DNA of 64,000 bases, from positions 3,841,412 through 3,905,411 of the forward strand of contig NC_018012.1 in assembly GCF_000227745.2 (NCBI RefSeq), in the 5' to 3' direction. The position numbers and the translations under genes are program-made. The stretch's first letter is position 1. Every line of letters begins with the position of its first letter. Below the pieces are notes generated by a model. It did not search any database. It worked only from the letters and a program-made list of their open reading frames with translations, and was not told the origin of the DNA. The stretch is from Thiocystis violascens DSM 198. Lineage in GTDB: Bacteria; Pseudomonadota; Gammaproteobacteria; Chromatiales; Chromatiaceae. This document shows positions 32,203 through 40,463 of the stretch, piece by piece.

Positions 32203-34855
32203 GGGGGATGGTCGATATGTCGAGTTTCTGCCTGAAGGGATCACACAACTCGAAGGGATCGGGATCGAAATTTTGACCAATGCCGCCTTCGATTGGCATC
32301 TTGAGAATTTGTTCTTTTATACGCAAAAAACGGATACACCTGGAGCTGGAACCTTTCAACTCAAGAAGATTGGGACACCAGTCCCGCATGCCAGACAACG
32401 GACGACGGCACTTGGAAGTTATGCGTCTGTGACGCTTCCTCGCGTCAGCAATGTGACAGATCGCGTTCGTATCGTGTTTGCCCCTGTCCAGTATTGCAGC
32501 ACCGACAAAGACACTGGCGTTGAGACGTGCTGGATCGTCATGGAGCTGCAAAAATCACCGCTAAGCGTCACCTCGATCCCTGTCGATGCAGAAGTCTGGG
32601 TTTACGACTATGAGACGATCACGGCAACCCTCGCAGACAATTTCGAGGATTTTGGCGGGCACGCAATATCGAACATTGAATTTCCAGAGACGACACTGTT
32701 CGTTAAATCGGTGCAGTCGGTTGAGAATGTCGGTGGCGAGCCAGAGGCGTATCGGATTCTTCGCTATAACAGTGAAGATAAAGCCGTCACTATCGATGTA
32801 TCGTCTCGAACGTTGACGAGTTTTGAGCAAATCAAAATCGTCATCGTCAAAAAATTACTGATCGACCCTGAAAATTACACGATAACGACAAGCCTATCGG
32901 GGAAGGTGGTGGTGGCCTGGACGGATAACGCCTGGACATCTGCAAACAGCGGGAAGACGTTTCGTTGCACATATCCTGTTTCTGGGCGAAGTGATTCGGT
33001 ATGCTCGTTGGCGTTGATTGGCGATAGGCAAGTTCGCGATGTGTCGCTTAACGCCGCGAATGTTGACGAAAACAGCCCTGGTGTCGCCATTTTTTCGCGA
33101 ATCGTGATGCTAGAGCAAGATAACACGGTCGGACGCGGGCAAATGACCATCTGCCCGATTCGCGATGGCTACGGGTCGCACGACGGCGCGCTTCAGGAGA
33201 TGTATCTCGACACGCTCAAGATGGCCACGACGACCCGCCAGATCCAGTTTACCGAGACGCCGATGCACTGGGGAACGACTCCCCATATCTCGTTTGGCGG
33301 CGAGCTGATGGCGGACGAACCGCTGCATTACATGGGTGTCGTGACCGACAAACTCACGCAGGGTAACGTGACCAATATCATTGTTGCTGGCGGTGGGTTG
33401 AACGCGGCGAAAGTTAGGATGACCGACTATTGGTGGGGATGGGGAAACGCCGTGCACGATAGCGGCGTGAGTTATATTGACGTGATGCGAACAGGAATCA
33501 GAAAAGATATTTCTCAGTCGGTTTTGGCGCAACGACTAAGTCAATTTAACTATTTTATCGAAGTGACGATTTTTAACAGCAAGTGGTTAAGAATCAATCA
33601 AAATCACATTGGGATAGGGCCGGATGGTGCAATCCGGTTTGGACGCTCTTGGTATTACGAAATGGCGGACGGCGTCGCGTATCGTTCGATCAATCGCGCC
33701 GTGCATGATTTTTCGCCAGCCTACTATGACCCGATTGTTGAGGACGGAAACGCTTACGACTATCAATATCACTATTTGACAAACTACCCAGGATTTTGGA
33801 CATGCACGACGCTCGGAGCAAGATGGGGCGGGGATGTTGTTACGATACTCGATCAGTGGCTAACGCTGGCCGGGCTTTATGCTGATCAATACGACTGTGC
33901 CGGAGTTATCTGCTCCGAGTTGATTGTCGGATATAAGTATTCGTATTCGCCAAACGACCTTATCCTCTACAACGAATGGCGACAGGCAAGCGGACTCTCC
34001 GCGCTGATCGAGTTTGCCCGCAAGGCGAACGGAGATTACGACTGCGACGACGAGACGCTGTGGTCATGGAAGGTCTGGCAGACCAACTATGCGCTCGGCT
34101 TGATGGCTGACATGCTCCACGCGCACGGTAAACTGCTTGGAGCAAGCGTCGAGGTCGACTCGTTCGTCTCCATGCAAAATAAAGACTCTCCTGCTTGGGA
34201 CGGGATAAACAAGTTTCGCGGGGCGGATGGGGCCTGGTACACCCGCGATCTGTCGAAAAACAGCCGTCGCTACGGCCAGGATTACGCAGCAATGCTTCAA
34301 GACGGGCGCGCCGACTTCCTCTATGCCTGGTTATATTACCGCTACAGCCCGGAGCCGTGGTGGCGGGAGAAGCCAGACACGGTCGACGACTTCATCGAGG
34401 CCTATCCGCATCTGCGCGAGCGGATGATGGTTTCAATTGGACTCTATCCAAGCTCGAACCCTCCCGACTCCGTCGAAGAAGTCGAGGAATACATTGGGAA
34501 GCTGTCACAGGCTGGCTATCAGGTCGCTTACCCAGGATGGCCGCGCGTGATCACGACGGAGAAATATCAGCCGATCTGGGACTGGTTTTCCGACTACACC
34601 CCGGAAGCGGTCGGCGCCGGGGCGTTGGCGCTAAATCCCAAGCATTGCGGGGCGATGCCGTTTTACCTCGCTCAGGGGACGGCGTCCATCGCCTTCTCGG
34701 GATCACGTGTGGCCGGATACGAAACCCGGTCGGCAAACGGCGTCCCGTCCGGTGGCGGCGCGGTCGATGGGGCGGTCACGCTGACGTTCGGGCCGGGCGG
34801 GGCGGTGATTGAAACGCCGGAGGTGTCGTGAGGTAGCGAAACCGGCCGCTTACGC

Positions 34856-34897
34856 TGTCTCAAATCAAGTTGCGCCATGTCTCAAATCAAGTTGCGC
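34856..34897. repeat. Tandem 20-bp repeats near the prophage right end (probable transposase sites)
   Basis: TGTCTCAAATCAAGTTGCGC occurs at 34856-34875 and again at 34878-34897, a 22-bp period. An octamer GTGCCAAA also recurs 22 bp apart at 34933 and 34955. Mu-like phages carry adjacent transposase-binding sites of about 22 bp at the right end, just after the last gene. The exact phage-host junction is not visible; it should lie between here and the tRNA terminator. Confidence 0.55.
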
Positions 34898-35049
34898 GCT
34901 ACATGAAGCGCAAAAAATCACAAATCCGCCAAGTGCCAAAACATTTGCGAAATGGTGCCAAATGGCGCGCGCCGCTACAGTCGAAAACAGGCCAAACGCT
35001 GCTGAAATGTTACCCCCAGCGTTACCCGGAAGGCGATTAGGAAAGAAAA

Positions 35050-35084
35050 AAGGGGTTAGCCGATGAAGCTAACCCCTTCTTTTT
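35050..35084 (-). terminator. Intrinsic terminator of tRNA-Asn (bidirectional)
   Basis: An 11-bp perfect stem (AAGGGGTTAGC at 35050-35060, GCTAACCCCTT at 35068-35078) with a seven-base loop has A runs on its left and T runs on its right. It therefore works as a terminator on either strand. It lies just past the 3' end of the minus-strand tRNA. Confidence 0.9.
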
Positions 35085-35086
35085 AT

Positions 35087-35162
35087 TGGCTCCCTGGGAC
35101 GGGCTCGAACCGCCGACCTAGTGATTAACAGTCACCCGCTCTACCGACTGAGCTACCAGGGA
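35087..35162 (-). tRNA. tRNA-Asn (GTT), CCA encoded
   Basis: The minus strand gives a standard 76-base cloverleaf. It has acceptor stem TCCCTGG/CCAGGGA, a D-arm with AGCTCAGTCGGTAGAGC, anticodon loop TGTTAAT with anticodon GTT, T-loop TTCGAGC, and discriminator G followed by encoded CCA. It has its own promoter and terminator. It marks the chromosomal side of the prophage junction. Confidence 0.96.
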
Positions 35163-35178
35163 ATGTTGCGAGCTGGAA

Positions 35179-35207
35179 ATTCTAGTGATCTTCCGTTTGC
35201 GAGTCAA
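35179..35207 (-). promoter_or_regulatory. Sigma-70 promoter of tRNA-Asn
   Basis: On the minus strand, TTGACT (35207-35202) and TAGAAT (35184-35179) are separated by 17 bases. The tRNA 5' end lies 17 bases downstream of the -10 box, as expected for a stable-RNA promoter. Confidence 0.75.
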
Positions 35208-35577
35208 GATCCATGTAACAGCATTTCCAGTACTCCCTGGACCATCCACGTCCTTCGCTGACGATTGGATTTCCGACTTGCGTGACGCATCTTGTCTATC
35301 CGCTCAGTGGAAATATCCGAGCGCTTCGTTTGAGTTACACCCCGGTTCCGAATAACGCTCGACCCGACTGCAATGCTGGAACAAGTCGACTCGGTGTCGG
35401 TGGCTCGCCAGTTCGGGATGGATGCGGGCGTTGTGGTGGCGCGGACGCTGGACGCACCGCCGGCATAGTGACACGCGCGTCCCAGGCCGTGCCGCTGTGC
35501 CGCGAGTCGATGCGTCCCCTGTTCGGGCGTAAACTGTTGCTCGACCGACCATCGCGAACAACACAGGTGACGAATCG
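35208..35577. other. Intergenic region without a supported gene
   Basis: Beyond the tRNA promoter, I see no coding frame with convincing codon use or a ribosome-binding site in this stretch. It should contain the promoter of the cyclic-nucleotide-binding protein gene, but no clear -35/-10 pair stands out. Confidence 0.5.
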
Positions 35578-36060
35578 ATGAACGAATTGAACAAAACGGA
35601 AGCGTTGGCCCAATCGGTTCTCGGCAAGGAACTCGATGCGACCGAATGTCAGGCGCTGGCGGAACGGATGGGCGTGCTGTCGCTGTCGCCCGGCGAGACG
35701 CTGGTGCGCGAGGGCGAGGATCGTCGCACGCTTTTCGTGCTGGCGGCGGGCCGCCTGTGCGTCTGCAAATCGGTCGGCGGCGAAGAGGAAACCGTCTATC
35801 AGATGCGCCCCGGCGAATGCTCGGGCACGCGCGCCTTCATCGACGGCTCTACCCGCAAGGCGGCCCTGCGCGCCGAGGGCGAGAGCCGCGTCCTGACCCT
35901 GGAGCCAGAGGACTTCGACGCCCTGGTCGAGACCCATCCGAGGCTCGTCTACAAGGTGATGCGCGCCATCTTCCGGATCACCCACGGCAACCTGATGCGG
36001 ATGAATCTGGAGAGCGCGGAGATGCGCAATTACATGCTCAGGACGGGCGGGCGCTATTGA
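35578..36060 (+). CDS. Cyclic-nucleotide-binding domain protein
   Basis: This protein of 160 residues is a single cNMP-binding domain: an N-terminal helix, then LSLSPGETLVREGEDRRTLFVLAAGRLCV (about 34-62), a phosphate-cassette position with RPGECSGTRAFIDGSTRKAALRA (about 78-100), the strand SRVLTLEPEDFDALVETHP, and a C-terminal helix. There is no DNA-binding helix-turn-helix as in CRP, so it is a stand-alone sensor or a regulator of a partner protein. The canonical PBC arginine region is altered (STRKAA), so nucleotide specificity is uncertain. It is flanked by the tRNA and a repeat-rich gap, with no obvious operon partner. Confidence 0.8.
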   Translation: MNELNKTEALAQSVLGKELDATECQALAERMGVLSLSPGETLVREGEDRRTLFVLAAGRLCVCKSVGGEEETVYQMRPGECSGTRAFIDGSTRKAALRAEGESRVLTLEPEDFDALVETHPRLVYKVMRAIFRITHGNLMRMNLESAEMRNYMLRTGGRY

Positions 36061-36156
36061 GCGGGTAAGCGGGTAAAAGCGCATCCCCGGGCACCCCCGT
36101 ACTCCGGGATGGCCGAGTGGCGCTCGGCTTTCCCGCTCCGACCGATCAGGCGCAAA

Positions 36157-36271
36157 GCCGAGTGCAACTCGGCGATCCCAGACGTCTCCAGGCAGCCGTA
36201 GCGCGACGCGTCAGTCGTTCTCATACTGGCGTTATCCGCCATCGTAGGAGCCCGCTTGCGGGCGACATGAC
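36157..36271. repeat. Two REP-like palindromes left of the ABC/porin remnant
   Basis: GCCGAGTGCAACTCGGCGAT (start of a 25-bp copy, 36157-36181) recurs at 39214-39238. GTAGGAGCCCGCTTGCGGGC (start of 36244-36271) recurs inverted at 39087-39109 and directly at 51312-51339. The interval 36061-36271 has no gene. Confidence 0.75.
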
Positions 36272-36404
36272 TTGCTGATCCGCCGCGATATGCAGCAGGA
36301 ACTGGTGGCGCTGCAAAGCCGGCTGCAAAAGACCATCCTCTTCATCACCCACGATCTCGACGAGGCGCTCTTTCTCGGCAACCGCATCGTCCTGATGAAG
36401 GACG

Positions 36405-37699
36405 CAGGGCAATCGCATCAACGCATTAGCGCATACTGTTAGACAATCCGTACTGCGGCCCCAATGATTTGAGTCTTTAGAATCTTGGGGAGATCTCGCC
36501 GATGTGCGACTTGAGTGTGGAGCGATCGATTGCGCACCATTTTGCCCCGCTGGACGAGCCGCGCAGCGCGATCCAACGACGGCACCTCTTAAGTGAGATG
36601 ATCGTGATCACCATCGCGGCGTCCTTCAGTGGCGCCGACGGTTGGGTGGGTGTCGAGACGTTCGGACAGGCCAAGGAGGCGTGGCTGCGCACGTTTCTGA
36701 AACTGCCCGCGGGCATTCCGTCGCACGACACCTTCGGGCGGGTGTTTGCGCTCATCGATCCCGCACAGTTTGCCGCCTGCTTTCGCCAATGGAGCGCGTC
36801 GGTGGCCGAACTGATCCCCGAAGAGATCATTGCCGTCGATGGCAAGACCCTGCGCCGCTCCCACAGCCGCGGCAAGGGCTTGGCGGCGTTGCACCTGGTC
36901 AGTGCCTGGGCGACGGCCAATCGGGTGGTGCTCGGACAGGTCGCCACCGACGCCAAATCCAATGAGATCACGGCCATTCCACGTCTGCTGGAGTGGCTGA
37001 AGCTGGAGGGCTGCATCGTCACCATCGACGCCATGGGCTGCCAGACCAAGATTGCCGCGCAGATCATCCACCAGGGAGGGGACTATGTGCTCGCGCTCAA
37101 AGGCAACCAGGAAACGCTGGCCGCCGAGGTCGAGGAGGCGTTCATCGACGCCGACGCCAGAGGCTACGCCGGTGTCGATTCGGCATTCCTCGAAACCGTC
37201 GAGCGAGGGCATGGTCGTCTCGAAACCCGTCGCTACCAAACCTTGGGCGATCTTTCCGGCGTGCCGCACAGCGCCTCGTGGGAGGCAATGAACATGATCG
37301 GCATGGTTGAATCGCGCCGTGAGGTCGCCGGCAAGGTCTCGGTCGAGACCCGCTATTTCATTGGCAGCATCGGCACCAGCGCCGCGCGCTTTGCCCACGC
37401 AGTACGCGGTCACTGGGGCATCGAAAACGGGTTGCATTGGAATCTCGATATCGCCTTTCGTGAGGATGAGTGCCGTGTCCGCGATCCGGTGGCGCGCGAG
37501 AATCTTGCCGTCCTGCGTCACCTCGCCCTCTCGCGCCTCAAGAATGACGGCACCAAGCTCGGCATCCAGAACAAACGCTTGAAAGCCGGTTGGGACGAGT
37601 CCTACCTGTCGAAATTGCTCTTCGAGTCGCCTCAGAGGAAGGGCGACGCTGATACATCGGTACCCGCTAATGTTAGCAGCGCTTGATGCGATTGCCCTG
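36405..37699 (+). mobile_element. ISAs1-family insertion sequence, copy 2
   Basis: It is 1295 bp with the same 17-bp terminal inverted repeats as copy 1 (36405-36421 and 37683-37699). The target duplication ATGAAGGACG lies at 36395-36404 and 37700-37709. Its orientation is the same as copy 1, 5.5 kb away, so recombination between them could delete the intervening tail gene, tRNA-Asn and cNMP gene. Confidence 0.96.
36502..37686 (+). CDS. ISAs1-family transposase (copy 2)
   Basis: This protein of 394 residues is identical in protein sequence to copy 1 (31005-32189), with intact DDE residues (AVDGKTLRRS, VTIDAMGCQ, HWGIENGLHW). Identity of the two copies indicates recent transposition within this genome. 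It is inserted in an already truncated ABC ATPase gene, so it has no effect on a working gene. Confidence 0.95.
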   Translation: MCDLSVERSIAHHFAPLDEPRSAIQRRHLLSEMIVITIAASFSGADGWVGVETFGQAKEAWLRTFLKLPAGIPSHDTFGRVFALIDPAQFAACFRQWSASVAELIPEEIIAVDGKTLRRSHSRGKGLAALHLVSAWATANRVVLGQVATDAKSNEITAIPRLLEWLKLEGCIVTIDAMGCQTKIAAQIIHQGGDYVLALKGNQETLAAEVEEAFIDADARGYAGVDSAFLETVERGHGRLETRRYQTLGDLSGVPHSASWEAMNMIGMVESRREVAGKVSVETRYFIGSIGTSAARFAHAVRGHWGIENGLHWNLDIAFREDECRVRDPVARENLAVLRHLALSRLKNDGTKLGIQNKRLKAGWDESYLSKLLFESPQRKGDADTSVPANVSSA

Positions 37700-37897
37700 A
37701 TGAAGGACGCCCGGATCGAGCAGGTCGGCACCGCCGAGGAGATTCTCTCGAATCCCGCCACTGCCTATGTCGAGCGCTTCGTCGCCGAGGTCGACAAGAC
37801 CAAGCTCCTAACCGCCAGTGCGGCGATGCGCAAGACACGCATCGTCGCCTTCGTCAGCGACGGACCGCAGACCGTTCTGCGCAAGATGGAGGACGAG

Positions 37898-38991
37898 GTC
37901 AGCATCGGCGGCGCCCTGCGCGCCAACTATGTGCTCGGTAGCTACCAGGGGCTCGACAATGGCCGAATCGCGGCGGCAACGTCGAACTCGAAACCTTCCG
38001 CATCAATCTGGCGCTGGATTACAACAACGTCATCGGCAAGCTGGTATCCCGCCGGCGGCAGCGAGAAGTACAACTTCCTGCATACCGGCTGGCTCGGCTA
38101 CCGCTTCGCCGACGACAGCGAAATTCAGGTGGGCGTCAACCGGGCGCCCTTCGGTCCCGACGCCTATGGCATCTCGCAGAGCGGGTTCTTCGACCAGCAC
38201 TACGATGTCGGTCTGGCCGACGACATGGATCTCGGCATCAAATACAGCACCAGCATCGATAACTGGACACTGGATGTTGCCTATTACGCGGCCAGCGAGG
38301 GCAGTTATTTCGGGCGCAGCACTCGCCAGTGCCCGCTATAGCTACGATGCCGTGCGCTGGACCGAGTCGGTGGACGAGCATGGCAACGTCAGCTTCGGTG
38401 GCGCCAACAATGGCTATGACGAACGCAACCAGTTCAACGCCCGCGCGTTCCCACGGAGATCGGGGCCTCGCTGCAATACGGCCAACTCTAAGGGGTAACG
38501 CGTCGATGACGGCAGCCACTGGGCCACCTCCGCGCACATGGTCAATCGTCTCGACAACTGGACCCTGGCGACCCAGTTGACCAGCTACGAGTACGATATC
38601 GACAGCGACAACCCCTGGGGCATCGATACCCATGATTCCCATGGGCGCTTTCGATTTCGCCTGGCCGGTCGCCGCCAAGGCCTGCATCCCGACCGTGTCG
38701 CTGAGCGACAAGGTCGAGACGCCGCACATTCCCTGGTTCGACTCCGTGCTGCCCTATGTGGAGTACAGCAGCATCGTCAAGGACGAGGACGCATTCAACA
38801 ACAGCGATATGTTCGTCGTCGGCGCGGCCTGGGCGCGTGGAGGCTGGAACATCTATAGCGATCTGGCCTATTCCAACGGCAACGACTTCGTCGGCAACGA
38901 GGCAGTGCATGGCGGGGTCGACAACTTTGGCGTCAATGGCAACGATGAGTGGAACTACCGGTTTAACCTGAATCTCGGTTATTACTTCTGA
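37898..38991 (+). pseudogene. Frameshifted outer-membrane porin gene remnant
   Basis: Porin-like beta strands can be followed through several frames: VSIGGALRANYVLGSYQG, then GNVELETFRINLALDYNNVIG in a second frame. WYPAGGSEKYNFLHTGWLGY to YYAASEGSYFGRS follows back in the first, then ARYSYDAVRWTESVDEHGN and RLDNWTLATQLTSYEYDID in others. Finally VSLSDKVETPHIPWFDSVLPYVEYS runs to YRFNLNLGYYF with its terminal Phe. At least four indels disrupt it, and its signal peptide is gone, the 5' end being joined to the ABC ATPase remnant. Not functional. Confidence 0.8.
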
Positions 38992-39340
38992 TCGTTGGTT
39001 GCGCCTCCTCTTCCCGGAGGGGGCGCAGGCAGGGCCTGGGTCAAGGGCGACTCGCAAACGATCACCGTTGCCGCGTGCCTGCCAACGTCGCCCGCAAGCG
39101 GGCTCCTACTGCACGGACAAGGTCGGCAACCGAGGCATCAAGAACGATGCTGACACGACGAAGCGCCTCCACTCCTCGCGATCCGATTACACTATCCTTC
39201 GGTCGGACGCGGCGCCGAGTGCAACTCGGCGATCCCAGAAAAACGCTTCGCCGCCGCTGTCGATAAAGGGTCGATCGCTCACAACGGGATGCGCGTCAGT
39301 CCTCAAACTCAACCAACTCCATTCTCTTCCGGAGGACAAC
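38992..39340. repeat. Intergenic region with REP-like palindromes right of the porin remnant
   Basis: The region holds GTCGCCCGCAAGCGGGCTCC (start of 39087-39109) and GCCGAGTGCAACTCGGCGAT (start of 39214-39238), the partners of the palindromes at 36157-36271. No gene is supported. The ribosome-binding site GGAGG of the next gene is at 39331. Confidence 0.65.
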
Positions 39341-40432
39341 ATGCAAAGACGTGATTTCCTGAAATCCGCGAGTGTCGGCGCCGTGGCGGCGGGTCTGGCG
39401 ATGCCGGCCCGCGCCGCGACCGAATCCCCGGCGATCAAATGGCGCATGGCGTCGAGCTTCCCGAAAAGCCTGGACACCATCTACGGCGGTGCCGAGACGC
39501 TGGCCAAGCGGGTGGCCGAACTGACGGACGGACGCTTCGAGATTCGGGTCTTCGCGGGCGGCGAACTGGTGCCGGCCTTCGGCGTCCTGGATGCGGTACA
39601 GCAGAACACCATCGAGTGCGGTCACACCGCCTCCTATTATTACTACGGCAAGAACAAAGCGCTGGCGCTTGAAACCACCTGGCCGTTCGGGCTGAACACC
39701 CGCCAGATGACCGCCTGGGTCCATGAAGGCGGCGGGATGGAACTGCTGCGCGCCATGTTCGCGGAATACGGCATCGTCCAATTCCCCGGCGGCAGCACCG
39801 GCGCTCAGATGGGCGGCTGGTTTCGCAAGGAGATCAACACGCTCGCGGATCTTCAGGGGCTGAAGATCCGCATCCCTGGATTCGGCGCCGAGATCTTTTC
39901 GCGGATGGGCGCGGTGCCGCAGTCACTGCCCGGCGGCGAGATCTATCCGGCCCTGGAGCGCGGGGCCATCGATGCCGCCGAGTGGACCGTGCCTTACGAC
40001 GACGAAAAGCTCGGTTTCCACAAAGTCGCCAAGTATTACTATTACCCTGGCTGGTGGGAGCCGGGCACCCATCTCGTCTTTTATGTCAACAAGGCGCAAT
40101 GGGAGTCGCTGCCGACAAGCTATCGCGCCGCCTTCGAGGTCGCCTCCCGCGAGGCGCATCTGACGATGCTCGCCGCCTATGACGCCAAGAATCCCCCCGC
40201 ACTGCAACGTCTGATGCGCGACGGCGCCGAGTTGCGACGCTTCCCGGACGATGTGCTGCTCAAGTCCTACGAGATCGCCCAGGAGATCTACGCGGAAGAA
40301 TCCGCCCGAAATCCCACCTTCAAGACGCTCTACGAATCCATGCTCGCCTTTCAGCAGAGTTCCGATGCCTGGTGGAACGTCGCCGAATCCTCCATGGCAA
40401 ACTTCATGCGAGCGGTGCAGCGGCGGAAATAG
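39341..40432 (+). CDS. TRAP transporter solute-binding protein (DctP/TakP-like), Tat-exported
   Basis: This protein of 363 residues is periplasmic and captures organic acids for a TRAP permease. The N-terminus is a twin-arginine signal (QRRDFLKSASVGAVAAGLAM, cleavage near ARA-AT). The mature part matches the 2-oxo acid/carboxylate group: SSFPKSLDTIYGGAETLAKRV, ASYYYYGKNKALAL, the conserved Arg region LKIRIPGFGAEIFSRMG, and GAIDAAEWTVPYDDEKLGF with YYYYPGWWEPG. GGAGG lies five bases before the ATG at 39341. The membrane subunits are convergent on the other strand (dctM ends at 40464) instead of in the same operon, but they are almost certainly its partners. Confidence 0.88.
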   Translation: MQRRDFLKSASVGAVAAGLAMPARAATESPAIKWRMASSFPKSLDTIYGGAETLAKRVAELTDGRFEIRVFAGGELVPAFGVLDAVQQNTIECGHTASYYYYGKNKALALETTWPFGLNTRQMTAWVHEGGGMELLRAMFAEYGIVQFPGGSTGAQMGGWFRKEINTLADLQGLKIRIPGFGAEIFSRMGAVPQSLPGGEIYPALERGAIDAAEWTVPYDDEKLGFHKVAKYYYYPGWWEPGTHLVFYVNKAQWESLPTSYRAAFEVASREAHLTMLAAYDAKNPPALQRLMRDGAELRRFPDDVLLKSYEIAQEIYAEESARNPTFKTLYESMLAFQQSSDAWWNVAESSMANFMRAVQRRK

Positions 40433-40463
40433 TCGGACGCGGGCTCGCCGACGGACGCTAGCA

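Larger units (their letters stand above)
29597..34831 (+). pseudogene. Large tail-tip/fibre protein gene interrupted by an ISAs1-family element
   Basis: The 5' part (29597-30907) and 3' part (32213-34831) are in the same frame once the element and one 10-bp target repeat (1305 bases in all) are removed; the joined product reads through WGDG-RYVEF and would be about 1309 residues. The first 437 residues are beta-rich fibre-like sequence. The middle continues so. The C-terminal 400 residues (WLTLAGLYADQYDCAGVICSE, ARKANGDYDCDDETLWSW, YGQDYAAMLQDGRADFLYAWLY) have a TIM-barrel, glycoside-hydrolase-like look with possible acidic catalytic residues; that is inference. The insertion should abolish the full protein and hence probably infectivity. 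Confidence 0.8.
36272..37897 (+). pseudogene. Remnant of a glycine-betaine/proline-type ABC transporter ATPase gene, split by ISAs1
   Basis: Removing the element, the frame reads [41 protein letters not shown], then RIEQVGTAEEILSNPATAYVERFV and TRIVAFVSDGPQTVLRKMEDE. This is the end of a ProV/OpuAA-type ATPase: the part after Walker B with the H-loop ITHDLDEA, and the start of its C-terminal CBS region. Walker A, signature and most of the N-terminus are missing on the left, where a REP palindrome abuts. On the right the sequence switches directly to porin at about 37898. It is therefore a deletion remnant that later received an IS. Confidence 0.8.

Noticed and set aside
34809..35066. 85-codon and 45-codon frames between the last tail gene and the tRNA
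   Set aside because: They cover the repeated right-end sequence and run into the terminator; no family resemblance or ribosome-binding site, so treated as non-coding phage end.
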